From Brachycybe producta (Eukaryota > Arthropoda > Diplopoda > Playtdesmida > Andrognathidae): a stretch of 64,000 bases of DNA. The notes beneath the pieces are model-generated. The model ran no database searches. It was not told where the DNA came from and saw only the letters and a list, made by a program, of their open reading frames with translations. The position numbers were made by a program, and so were the translations under genes. How positions within the stretch are numbered: the stretch's first letter is position 1; each line of letters starts with the position of its first letter. The DNA is taken from the NCBI GenBank assembly GCA_036925085.1, contig JAUPFP010000002.1:9946321-10010320 (forward strand), in the 5' to 3' direction. This document shows positions 48,801 through 60,800 of the stretch, piece after piece.

Positions 48801-51800
48801 AAAAACACAGTTCAGACAAAGTCTTGCGTTTAAAAACAAATTTTTAAGCTTTGTATGTCCTTTGAACTCTGGTCATTTCTGTCTTTTAGAAGCAAAATTG
48901 AGAGAGAAACTTGAAAGTATTTTAGAAGCTAGAAGGGTAGCTCTATTACTTATAGGGTATTTTCATGTTAATATCTTTCAAAATAGACTTATGTGTCAAT
49001 TTTAAAATGACTCATGTTTAAGCAGACAATATATTTTTTAAAATTTTTGTCGACAAAAAGTTTAATTTGAAAGATACCAATGTGGAAAAAAACTATTAAA
49101 TAATTCAGGCATCTTTCTAGTTTCTAATACACTTTCAATTTCTATTGGTCCTGAAACGTAGAATAAAAAGGTCTTCTAGTTTCTAATACACTTATCAATT
49201 TCTATTTAGTGTTGGTCCTTAAACACAAAATAAAAAGGTTTAAAATCAGCTAGAATAAACAGGGTTTCATAATTAGCATAAGAAAACATTTAAAATTTGT
49301 TAAAAACTAGAATAGTAGGTAAATATCATACATTTTTATGACAGTGTATTTAAAAATAAACTTTTTAGAACAACTTTGATGAGAAATAAACCGATAAATT
49401 AAAAATAAATCTATTTTCAAACTACAATTTAACAAAAGTTTATTTTAAAAGATATTCTTATGGATTTAGCATAACCATTTACTATTCTAGACCGTAATAA
49501 CATTTTTTAATTTGTATAAAAATTTTCAATTATATACAATTTTATATGTTACAACTGGACTTTTGTCCTTGTGCCACAGGTCTTTTTTTGGGCTGCTTGC
49601 AGAGATTAATTTGAAATGATTTCAAAAGTAATTCAAAACATAATTATTAATTAGCAATTCAGAATAAGTTATTACTTTGTAACAAAGTGAATTATTTGAC
49701 TGCTAATTATATACAATAATAATTAAATAGTTAACGAGTTTTAACTAACGATGTACATCGTAGTCAAGGATGTGATGACACTGTGACACAATTTAAGCTT
49801 GTCAACGTTTATAAGCGTTGTTTCCCCCCCCCCTTCTTTTAACACACAATATAACACTGAATAATACAGTACCTCCAGCCATCCAGTCACTTAACCTTCT
49901 CTAATAAAACTCTTTTACTCGAATGAAACTTCTAAACAAGATTTCCTACCAAACAGTTTTAATATCGAATCAACTTAATAATATAAATAAGGGCTTGGTG
50001 GTAGAGAGTAGAAAGTGAAATTATAAACTCATTGCCAAGAATAGTATTAGCGTCATTCGTTTCTCAAGTTATTATTTAAAAAAAAAGTTTTAACTGGTTT
50101 CTTCCACATTCTCGAGTCATTTTTCCGCCTCTTTTTTTTTTTTCTCAACCTACGCCATCTAAGAATCCACTCATGTCGCAAACAAACAAACAAAACTCAT
50201 TTTTAGGAGAAGACATTATGAGAAATAAAAGTCTCTTCTAAGAAAAGTTTTAAAAGTTTAAGTAAGAACTTTTGTGTATATGATAAGAGAGGATGTAAAA
50301 ATTGAAAGAGGGTCACCCCCTCTGTTCCTAATGTGTTTTACTTTCTTTTATACTTTTCTAAAAGGAATAAACTAGTTATGGCTTTAGGTGGCTGAATAGA
50401 TATTTATTTTGTTTTCGTTCCTCTTGATAAGTGCACCTTGAGTGGCTATTATGTTCTATTGGAGTAGAGGGGTGCTGGGAAAATAATTTGTTCCTAGCAT
50501 TTTATATTAGATTAGCAATATTTTTTGAAAAAAAAAAAGACCAACCGGCCCAATTGAATATCGGCCCTTCTGGCATTTGCCTGAGCTGCCCCCTTGGCCA
50601 GACCGCCTCTGTATAGGAGGGTCTCTTCCCCTCCACTCGCTGTTTTGAGAAAATTTCGATTTTTCAAGCGAACGTTTTTCAGAAGAAACATTATTAAAAA
50701 AAAAATAAAAAAATATTTTAGAAACTAGAATAGTACTATTCTATGTTTCTAAAACACTTTGAATTTTTTTTATAATATTTCTTCTGAAAAAACGTTCGCT
50801 TTAAAAATCGAAATTTTCTCAAAACTGTCATAAAAAGTTTATTTTGAAAGTGTTTTAGAAACTAGAATAGTTGATGATAATGCTAAAAGTTTTTTTCGTG
50901 ATGATATCTTTCAAAATAAACTTTTTATGACAGTTTTGAAAAAGGGATGAAAATGGTTTTTCATGAAATTTCAATGGAAAAACCAAAAAAAACGGGTCAT
51001 TTTTCAATCCGAACTATAAAATGTTTATTTTTTAAGATAGTCATGAAAAAACTTTTAGCATAATCTTTTACAATTCTAGTTTTGAAAACAATTTGAATTT
51101 TTCTCATAATGTTGTTTCTAAAAACAAAACGTTCGCTTGACGAATTTTGCGTCTAAATTTTTGTAAATCTATGGAGCTAAACATTAGCCACTGTAGCGGC
51201 GCCATCTTGGTGGACTAAAGTAAAATAAATATCTATTAAACCACCTAAAGCAAATGCCATTCGTTTCTAGAACATATATAGTAATAAAGCTCGTAAACAA
51301 ATACTGTTGTTGTTGAATTCTTAGTAAACAACTGTTAGGCCTAGGCCTATATGAGTGTAGAATTGAAGAAAACAGGTTTAAAAACATGTGTGTGTTTATA
51401 TAATGAGGTGATTTAGAATTCATATATACGCAGATGTGTCAAACGGGTTAAATAACGAAAAAAACCTTGTTTATTAGTTAATCGTTAACATTTATAATTT
51501 TTTTTAAAAATTTCTCTTTTCTGATGAAATTTGTCTATAACGACCACATTTTAAAACTTCACTCTTTAAGCCAAAGTTAAACTTAAACAAAACTTAACCT
51601 GAAAAACTATCCACAGACTTACTATAGTAAGTACTTTGTTTCATGGATTAAAGCTTAACTTACTTTTAAAGTAACATTTTTGAATATGGGAATTTATGAT
51701 TGAATTCATAATGATTACTAAGTCAAAGCTAGTGCTCAAACTCATCAACTTTTAAATGAAACTTCGGAGTTTAGCAATACCTTTAACTTAGCAATCATTA

Positions 51801-54800
51801 AGAATTTTACCCTAATACGTTGTACACACATGAGTTAAATGAATTCAAATTAAATGTGTTTAGGTGAATTATACGGAATCCAGTTAAGGACATGAACACC
51901 AAATAAAAATTTACTTTATTATTAATATTTTAAATTGAAATCCTAAATCAATATTTTGTCAATAGTTTATATATTATATATAAGTTAATTAAGTCAATAT
52001 TTTCAAGATTATTAACTGAATAAATTGAATTCGACATATTGTTTGTTTGCCCTTCACAGGGCTCTGTAGAACACGTTTATTATTTAAATGCATTTAAATT
52101 ATCATATATGTACTAGGTATACGGCTAAAATTCTCAAATTCAGACTTTTGTCTGAATTTCAGAATTTTAGCTTTTTTTTTTCTAAAACAAAAAAGGGGGG
52201 GGGGGAAGAAAGATAGTTTGAGATATAAATGAGGTCAGTTATTTATATAGAACTCCTTAACACTGACACACTTTTTGAAGTTTTTCTAACAAAGATTGTG
52301 TTTCGAAAGATTAAAAAAAAAGGAAAGGGGATATGAATAATGATTTTATAAATGAAAACTTTGCTGTAAATTTACCTTCTGTAAGAAATATCCAAGTCCT
52401 TTACTTGATTTTTTATAAAATCTTTCGCCGAATCTGACAAAATTTTCGTTTGAGACACAAGATCATTTCCAGCTTGCTTGACATTTGTTAACTGTGGTTC
52501 CAATTCCAATACTTGAACCAGTAAATCCTGCAGTAGCATATTGGAAAAAACAACAACACATATAATAATAGTAATGAAAATACTTGGTTAATTTGATGTC
52601 CACTTAAAAATATCTCATTACCTTGAGCTGAGTTTCTGTGTCTTCTAAATGTTTCTTAGATGTAACCACGTTATCAATGAGTTGAAGTTGTTGTGTAGCC
52701 TTTGAAATGAATTCCTTCAGAGTGGAAACGATACGATCGAAGGCTTCCCATCGATGGAGAACCTCTTCGATCGTGTCTTTGTTAGACTCTGCGTTCTGTC
52801 GCAGTTCACGCCACTGACGGTTCACAGAATCGATTTGTTTCTCGATGAGGTCTCTCGTTCCAACATTGGCTCTTCGAGACAAGTTTCTGCCGTCTTTATT
52901 TAAAGAGTCAATGATATCTTGACATTCCTAAAAAAAAAACAATTATTAGACAATTGGAACTTTTTGATCTCTCTGGAATTGTTTTCGGACGAATTCGTAC
53001 TTGAATCTTTGACATGTGAGATGTGATGACATTGAGCTGAATCTGTAGTTCGGTCTGTGATGAAACCAGTTTGTTTCCAATCTCGGTAGCAGCCACTACT
53101 TCATTTGCTTTGTTCAATAAGTCCAGGTAATCTTTCCAGTTACGTTGGTCGGATTCTAGTTTCGATTGTTTCCTTTCAGCTGCGGCCAAACACTTGTTGA
53201 GTCTCTGTTGTTAAGTTAATTATATTAACAATTAATTGAAATATGTTTGAACTTTTTTTAAAAGGTATAAACGCCCCATAAATTCTGGTTATATGCTGTC
53301 TTTTAAGAGTAAAATCAAGAAAAAATGGGAAGTGTTTTAGAAACTAAAACGGTAGCTCAATCATTTAAGGGTATTTTCAAGTTCATAGATCTTTTAAAAT
53401 AAGCTTTTTTGTGCGGTTTGAAAATTGCACAACTTTAAGCAAACGATACTTTTTAATTTTTAGTTTTGCAGAAAGTTTATTTTGAAAGATGTTAACGTGA
53501 AAATAGTAAATACAATTAAATTTTAAGTTTACTACCTAGTACACACACCTGATAATTTAAATGCATTTAAATAATAAATGTGTTCTACAGAGCCCTGTGA
53601 AGGACAACCAAACAATATGTTGAATTCAGTTTATTCAGTTAATAATCTGAAAATATTGAGCTAATACTTAAATATAACTAATTAAACCATTGACAAAATA
53701 TTGATTTAGTATTTCAATTTAAAATATTAATAAAGTCAATTTTTATTTGGGTTCATGTCCTTAACTGGATTCCGTATAATTCACCTAAACACATTTAATT
53801 TGAATTCATTTAACTCATGTGTGTACAAGGTATAAGTAAACATCCCTCAAATTCTGGTTATTCTATTTTTCATGAGCAAAATTGAGAGAAATATGTTTTT
53901 TTTTAGAAACTAGAAAGGGTAGCTCTCAATCACTTAATAGTATTTTCATATTGCTATCTTTCAAAATAGGCTTTTTTTAGGTGCCGGTTTGAAAAAGACA
54001 CCTTCAATTTCTCCTTATATCTCGTTTCCACTGCCAAAAAAATTTAACTGCAGTTAAAATGTTAACCACTATTAATTTTTGTACCAGCTGTAAAGATTCC
54101 ATTTCCTTTGTTAGTTCTTCATTTGCTTGCGGCAAGAGACTCGGTGTTATTCTCTCTCCTAATCGAAACATTGTTTTGACTTGATCTTGTTGCCTTTCTT
54201 TAGCACCATCTCCAAAATGTTCCTATACATGTTTTCAAACAAATTTGTGATGTTCGTAAATCCTGAACGATTGTTCATAGACAAGCGACTTTTAGCGGTC
54301 GACATGGACTGCAAATAGTGCTTGGTGTGTGGCCACAACCGACCACTCGAATCGATTGCAAGCGGTCGTATAAAGTCGATACCAGTGGTCTGTTGGCCAC
54401 ACGCCTAACACTTTATGCAATCCATAACGACCACTAAAAATCGGTTGTCTGTAATTGTCCTTAGTCAGCTTTTTTTTAAAAAACAGAAACATACTTTATG
54501 AGCTTCTAGTTCGTTCTCGAGATTCTCAAAATCCACTTCTTTGTCACGACGTTTGAGTAACTCTTCGGCTGCATCCAACCAGGCGACCAGTTTGTCGATG
54601 GCATCACGGTATTCTTCTCTAACCGACTCGGCAAAAGTAAGATAAAGTTTCAAGTTCTCCATTTCTGTTGGTATTGTCAGAAGTAGAACTTTGCATTCGC
54701 CAATTCTTTCTTGTATTATTATGGGATTTGTATCAAATTCGTTCTTTTCAACTTTAGCTTGAATCGATCTTATGTTATCGAGATGCGAATTAACTTCTTG

Positions 54801-57800
54801 TTCCAAAGCCTATCACAAAAAAAGGAATTTCATTAAAAAAATTGAATAATATTGGAGAATTAATCCGATTTTTACCGCAAATTTCTCGAGTTCTTCCCTT
54901 GGACTTTCGATATCCACACGTAAGAGAGGCCTCGTTTTAATCGTTGCTTCATTACTGTGTAACCAGTCGATTTCATCCATCAAATCTTGAGAAATCTTTT
55001 CTAGTTCTTCGGCCAGAATTTCGTGTTCGGCCTTTTTCTTTTCGACCGTCCTCTTAAGGTTTTGTAGTTGGTCCTTAAGATTCTGTAGTTGATCCGTAAT
55101 CGCATTACGATCAGACACGGTTCCTTCTTCTGCGATCTTACGTCCCTTATCTGAAGCTGCCATTAAATTAGCTTCACTTCCAACAATGTTAGTCAAAACA
55201 TCCTGATATTGAGAGATTTTTTCCGAGACAGAAACGTCCGATTTTTCTATCTCGCAGACCATCTCATTCATTTTGTTGATGGCTGATTGTATTTCCGATA
55301 CCAACATCTGAAACTGTTGACGCAGATGAACCATTTGTGTAAGGCGTTTAATTTGAGCCTTCGCTTGTTGTAAGAAGTCCTGCAATTGAGCTAACGGAGC
55401 CTCCAAATCGGTAGGAGTAGCAACCTCTAATTTCTGCATCGAATCCAAGGAATGTTTTATGTCTTGTAGTCTACGCAGAATGTCTTGATAGTTCTTTAGC
55501 TGTCCGGTAGCCTCTTCGACCGTAATTCCAACAGGTTGCTTCAGAATTTTCATTTCTTCTCCAAGAATTTTCAATAGAGAAATCTTTTCGAGCACTTGGA
55601 ATTCATATTGTTTCCGTGCATCGTACAAATCGTTAAGTTTAGACAGTTTATCGTTTAACGTTTGAAGAGTTCTAAAAGAATAAGAAAATATTAAACAACA
55701 AACATTCTTAAGGTTGTTTTAAAGTATAAACGATTCTCGAACTCTTCTGTCTTTCAGGTGCAAATGGAAGAGAAAATTGAATGTGTTTTAGAAACTAGAA
55801 AGGTAGCTCCATCACTTAGAGGTATTATCATGTTGATATCTTTCAAATAAACTTTAGTCTATAAAAAGTTTATTTTGAAAGATATCAATATGAAAATATC
55901 CTTAAGTGATTGAGCTACTCTTCTTGTTTCTAAAACACATTCAAATTCCTCTTAATTTTGCTTCTGAAAAACAGAAGAATCGGAGAGAATTTGAATATAT
56001 ATCAGCAGTTTATATATCATCTTAACTAGGAGTGATTTGAGACACGCACCGTTTGAGACGTTCTTTCAAGGCGGACAGTTCTGCTTGAAGAGTAAGCGTT
56101 TCTGACTCGCTGGTATTCAAAAGAATTTTTTCGGCATCACTGCTGATAACATCCATCAATTTGACGATGGGCTCTGATTCTTCTTGAAGAGTTTTGTACT
56201 TTTGTTGATGCTCTTCAAGAAGTTGAGCTACAGAACTCGGACGTATGTCAACGTTCAGAACTACGTCGACCATATCTAGCCATTGTTGACACTTTCGTAC
56301 GTTTTCTTCGAAATCTTTTCGAGACGACAACTCCGAAGACATAGTGTCTAACAAAGTCTGCATCTGAGTCTTCAGATTTTGCAGCATTTCTTCAAGATCT
56401 TGGTAATACAGATAACATTAGTTATTAATTTTTTGCATGAATGACACCAGAGCCATAACTGGCTAATTTTTGCACCCAATGAAGAATAAAACTGACGCCC
56501 CCGTAGCAGTGACGGATTAAGCCAAGAAGGGCCACTAGGGTTTTTGGGCCTCCAAGAGATCAGGGTCCTTAGGCTTCAATCTACTTAGCCTAATGGACAA
56601 TCTGGTCTCCAGCCCCTTAGTATTGTCAATCTAGTTATTTTGCGCCCCTGAGCTTTTCGCCCTAGGGCAGATGCCTCACTCGCTTTGTCCTAGTTTAGTT
56701 ATGACTCTGGATGACACATTAGAGGAAGTCAAACCTTTAATGATGGCTCTGAGAGTATCTTGATCGTCATTGTCGCAATTTTTCATCAAGATATTAGCCT
56801 GCTTTTTAATAGCTGTAATATCTCCATCTTCAAATGTTTTGATTTCAGAATGTGTTGCCTGAAACAAAATATACTAATTGATTCGTATCGTGTCCAATGC
56901 CATAAAAGGAAAAAACGTCTTCATTTACCTTATACTTTTCTAAGGTCTTCTCTATTTCGTTGGCCTTCAATGGAACTGGACCGTTTGCTGCGACATTACT
57001 CAACTTATCGAGTATCCAATGTTTAATTCTTTCTGCTTCTGCATTGAATCGCTGTATGTCTTCAAGACTCTTTCTTAGCTTCTGAATCGAATCAATCAGA
57101 AGATCGCAAAGGTGCTTCTGGCTTTTACTGAGGTGCTCCAATTTTCCTTGTAGTGTCTCTCTTTCGGATGAATCTAAATTTGATAACATTCCATCTACTT
57201 GCTTCTGTAATCCTTCGATTTGGAAGTTCTTTGCCTTTGCCTCTTGTTGCAGTGACTGTAAGAAAATCATTTAACATGAGGCAACAATGAAAGTATGTTC
57301 ATTCTTACCATGGTGGTCTTCAGTAAACCTTCGACTACAGAGCTTTGTAATCCCAAAGGCTTTTCTCGTTCGACTTCTTCGATCTTTTCCTTAATCCATT
57401 CGTCGATGGTGACGATCTCTCGACTTACGACTTCGTACTCTTTGGACAAGGCTTCGATAATCTGCTGCTGACGAGCGGCTCTCTTCTGAACATCTGCAAA
57501 TTTCTTTTCAGCCGCTCTTATCAAATTAAAAATAAGTTTGTTACGCAAAATACGTTGCTTAAAGTAGCACCGTTTCAAAAAAGCATACTTAATTTGTTCT
57601 TCAACTTGTTGTACATCAATGCCACCCAATTCGGGCATAACATCCGAAGCCTTGCAACGTAACTCTTCCAAAGCACCTTTCAGATCCTCTATGTCATCCA
57701 TTATCTCTTTTATCCTGTCTCCTTTCTGTTTTTTATCGAGACCATCACCCCGCTCCAAAGCATCAATCTGTTTGTTTATCGTTTCCAGTGCAGCTAAAAG

Positions 57801-60800
57801 TCGGCTTTGAAGGTTACGATAGTCTTCTATCTGCTGACGGATTTTGTTATGTGATTCAAGCAAAGAGTTCACCTGTTTCGAAATGAAAAGGGGAAACAAT
57901 TAGAATCATTGTTCAAAATATAGTGACAATAAGCCAATATAACTTGCCTCCTCGTCTAGTTGTTTAAGTTGGTCTCGAACTAACTGATCTTCTGAACTCG
58001 GAGCAAGAGAACCCTGTCTAGCTTCGATGTCATCGAGAACATTTTTCTTTTCTTCAACCTGCGTTTTAAGCTCTTGTATCTTGTTGGCATCCGACTGTGC
58101 TGCTTCTGGACGTAAACGATAAGGTTTTGATCGGAACTGGATCAACTGCGCTTCTTTATCTTTGATCCACTTTCGAAGCTCTTCACGTCGTCTTTCGAGT
58201 TCTTCCCATTCGTTGACATTCTTTGTGATTGTTGCCAAAACGCTTTCCGACTAAAACAACATTCAAGTATAACTCTTAAAGTTAACATGAACTGAAATCT
58301 CGTGCTTACGTGATCGATGTCATCTTCAAGTCGTAGTTTAACTTGAAGTTCTTTCTCGTTAATAACCATTGGATGACCTCCTTCTGGACTACTTGGACGA
58401 CTTAGCGAAGCAGTTGCATCTTCGCAACATTGAATGGCAGCTTGCAATTTCTGCTTTTCCAAGTTTAACTGGTTGAGGACATTCTAATGCAAACGTGAAC
58501 AATAAAAATAATGTCAAACTACTTTTGGCTTTTTGGTAACATTTGTAAACTTCTTAGTGTTTACTCTGATGATATTTTGGTGGTTTTTGGCCTCTTCCAA
58601 ACTTTGTGGATGAACGCCTTGTTCTCTCGTAATTTCTGGTTCCAGTTTATCCAGAGAAGCACTGATTGCATCCAGAGCTTCTTCGTACTCCTGAAACTTC
58701 TTTAACGATTCATCCAAACGCGTCTAGAAAATGGACAGACTTATTAAGTTTAAGTTCATGGTTTTCATATTTTGGTTTTCTCACTTTAATGCGCTGTGCT
58801 GTGGCTAACAAAGAGTTGTAACTCTCCTGAATGTTGGATGTTTGTTTATTAATGTCCTCCTCCATGTGAGGTGAAGTTGTACGGTTACGTTCAGCGATGG
58901 ATTGTCCATTTCGCTTCACTGTGGCAATGTTCTCTTGATAGGCTTCGATTTCTGCCATTATTGCCTGAAATTTCAATCAACACACACACATGAAACACCG
59001 TCAATGGAAACACAAGCGATTTTGCTTTATTTAAATTATGCAAAATTACATTGTGTTGTTTGATCTGTTCTTCAGTTTGTGCCAGTGAATTGATAAATAG
59101 CGAATTATGAGCCATCAGCTGGAAGGACATTTGCAGGAGCCATTTCTCAGTGTCCTGCAAAGCTGATTGGTAGTTCTGAAGGGACTTAAGCTCAGATTCT
59201 AATGTGCTTAACAGATCTTTGCACTTATTTGCGAGTTCTTCACATCTATCATCAAGTTCCTCGACTGTCTTAATGTGATCTTGCATTTTGACATTCGCAG
59301 ACAGTTCGGTGGCCTCGTTGGAAAGGTCCGCGAGATCAGACTGGTGGGACTCGATTTCTTCTAAAAGGTACTAAAGAAACAAAAACGTGGCCAAAATGAA
59401 AGTTGGTTACCATTTTAAAGAGTAGAGTGGTTACCTTTTGTGTCTCCAATTGGTTTCTGATGTCGCCTACTGCTGATTTTCTGCGTGTGTCGTCAGTCAA
59501 TCGTTTTTCAACACCAGAAAGCCAATTTTCAAATCTTGATTTGGACTGAATAAATTCCTGTAACCGTGATGTAACGTTCTTCAAATCTGCGACTGCTTGA
59601 TTCACTTTATGGGCCAGGTTTTTCACAGCTTCTTGATAATGTCTGATTTCATCACACACGACATCGTGTTGATCACTAGACATAGCGTTCAGTGCTTTAG
59701 CGCCCACTTCGGCCATGGCACTGACCAACTGATGGCCTTCCGTCAGACCAGCCATCAAACCCTACAATGAAATAAACATTTTAACAACCTTGATGGAACT
59801 TGGACCGTTCTGAAACTCACAGTTAGGACTTCTAATCTTTCTCGGAGTTGAGTTTCGTCGTTTGCCACACCGCAATTTTCAGCCAAAACTCGCTGGCACT
59901 CTCGAAGCCAATTATCGAGTTCACTCTTCGAAGAAACGTATTGAGTGAAGTCTTTCAAAGCTTTTTCCAGTTTGGCCACTTGAGTCTTTTAAGAAAATAT
60001 TCAACTTATTAGTAATGAAAAATTACCAGAGATCGCAAATTTTATGCAATTTTTTTTGTAAAGCAAATGTTTTCCAATCTGTAATCCAATAGCCAATTAT
60101 GAAGTAACAATCCCGTTTAGATAAACCAACAATTATGTTTTTTTCAATCAAAAACACTGGTTAGAGACTAGAACTGCAGTTGACAACTGATAGTAACTCG
60201 ACATCTAGCTTCTAAGCATGATTGCAGTTGCTTTCATGAGATGATCACAATTGGCATTTGGGCCACAAATAGAGAAATATTTGCTTGATATTGCATAAAA
60301 ATCATAACCCTAGTAATAAGCTGTAAATTGAAACGAACCTGGAGACTGGTCAGTAGCGTGACGTACGTCGTAAGAAGTACAACAGTTTGTTCACGTACAC
60401 GAAGATAACTGCACAAGTCCATCAGCAATTCACCCTTTGCGTTTAACTCGTCCAGATCCTTTTTACGTCCATCTGCTTCTTCTAACAACAACTGAACAAA
60501 ACAATTACTTTATAGTATTGTTACGCATTTTTAAATATGAATGCAGATTTAGCATTCAACAAACCTTGCAGGAATTCAAGTGTTCTACGGTTTTGATGTC
60601 ATCATTGTCCTGTTTAGTCATTTCATCAGTAACCTTTGTTTGAAACAAATCCAACCAGTTTTGTAACGTGCTGAACAGTTGATCGTATTCTTCCCAACAT
60701 TTCTGACATTTGCTAAGAGCTTCTTTGGCACATTTTAAAATAACCTCAGTATGTTTCCAGTCGTGGTTAAGTCGATTTATGTCTTGTGTCACAGTTTCTT

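Larger units (their letters stand above)
47713..52375 (-). other. Large nesprin intron (4.66 kb), repeat-filled
   Basis: The longest intron in the window. It contains a family-A element at about 48850-49180 with a fragment to 49290, a family-B-like fragment at 49290-49510, the full family-B element at 50381-51251 and a family-D element at 51805-52135. The rest is A/T-rich. Two C/G homopolymer runs occur (about 49826 and 52193). No additional exon is supported, though an unrecognised promoter cannot be excluded. Confidence 0.7.

Noticed and set aside
50431..50616. 61-codon frame inside the family-B element
   Set aside because: Lies within inverted-repeat sequence. No transposase motif and not conserved in the 41255 copy.
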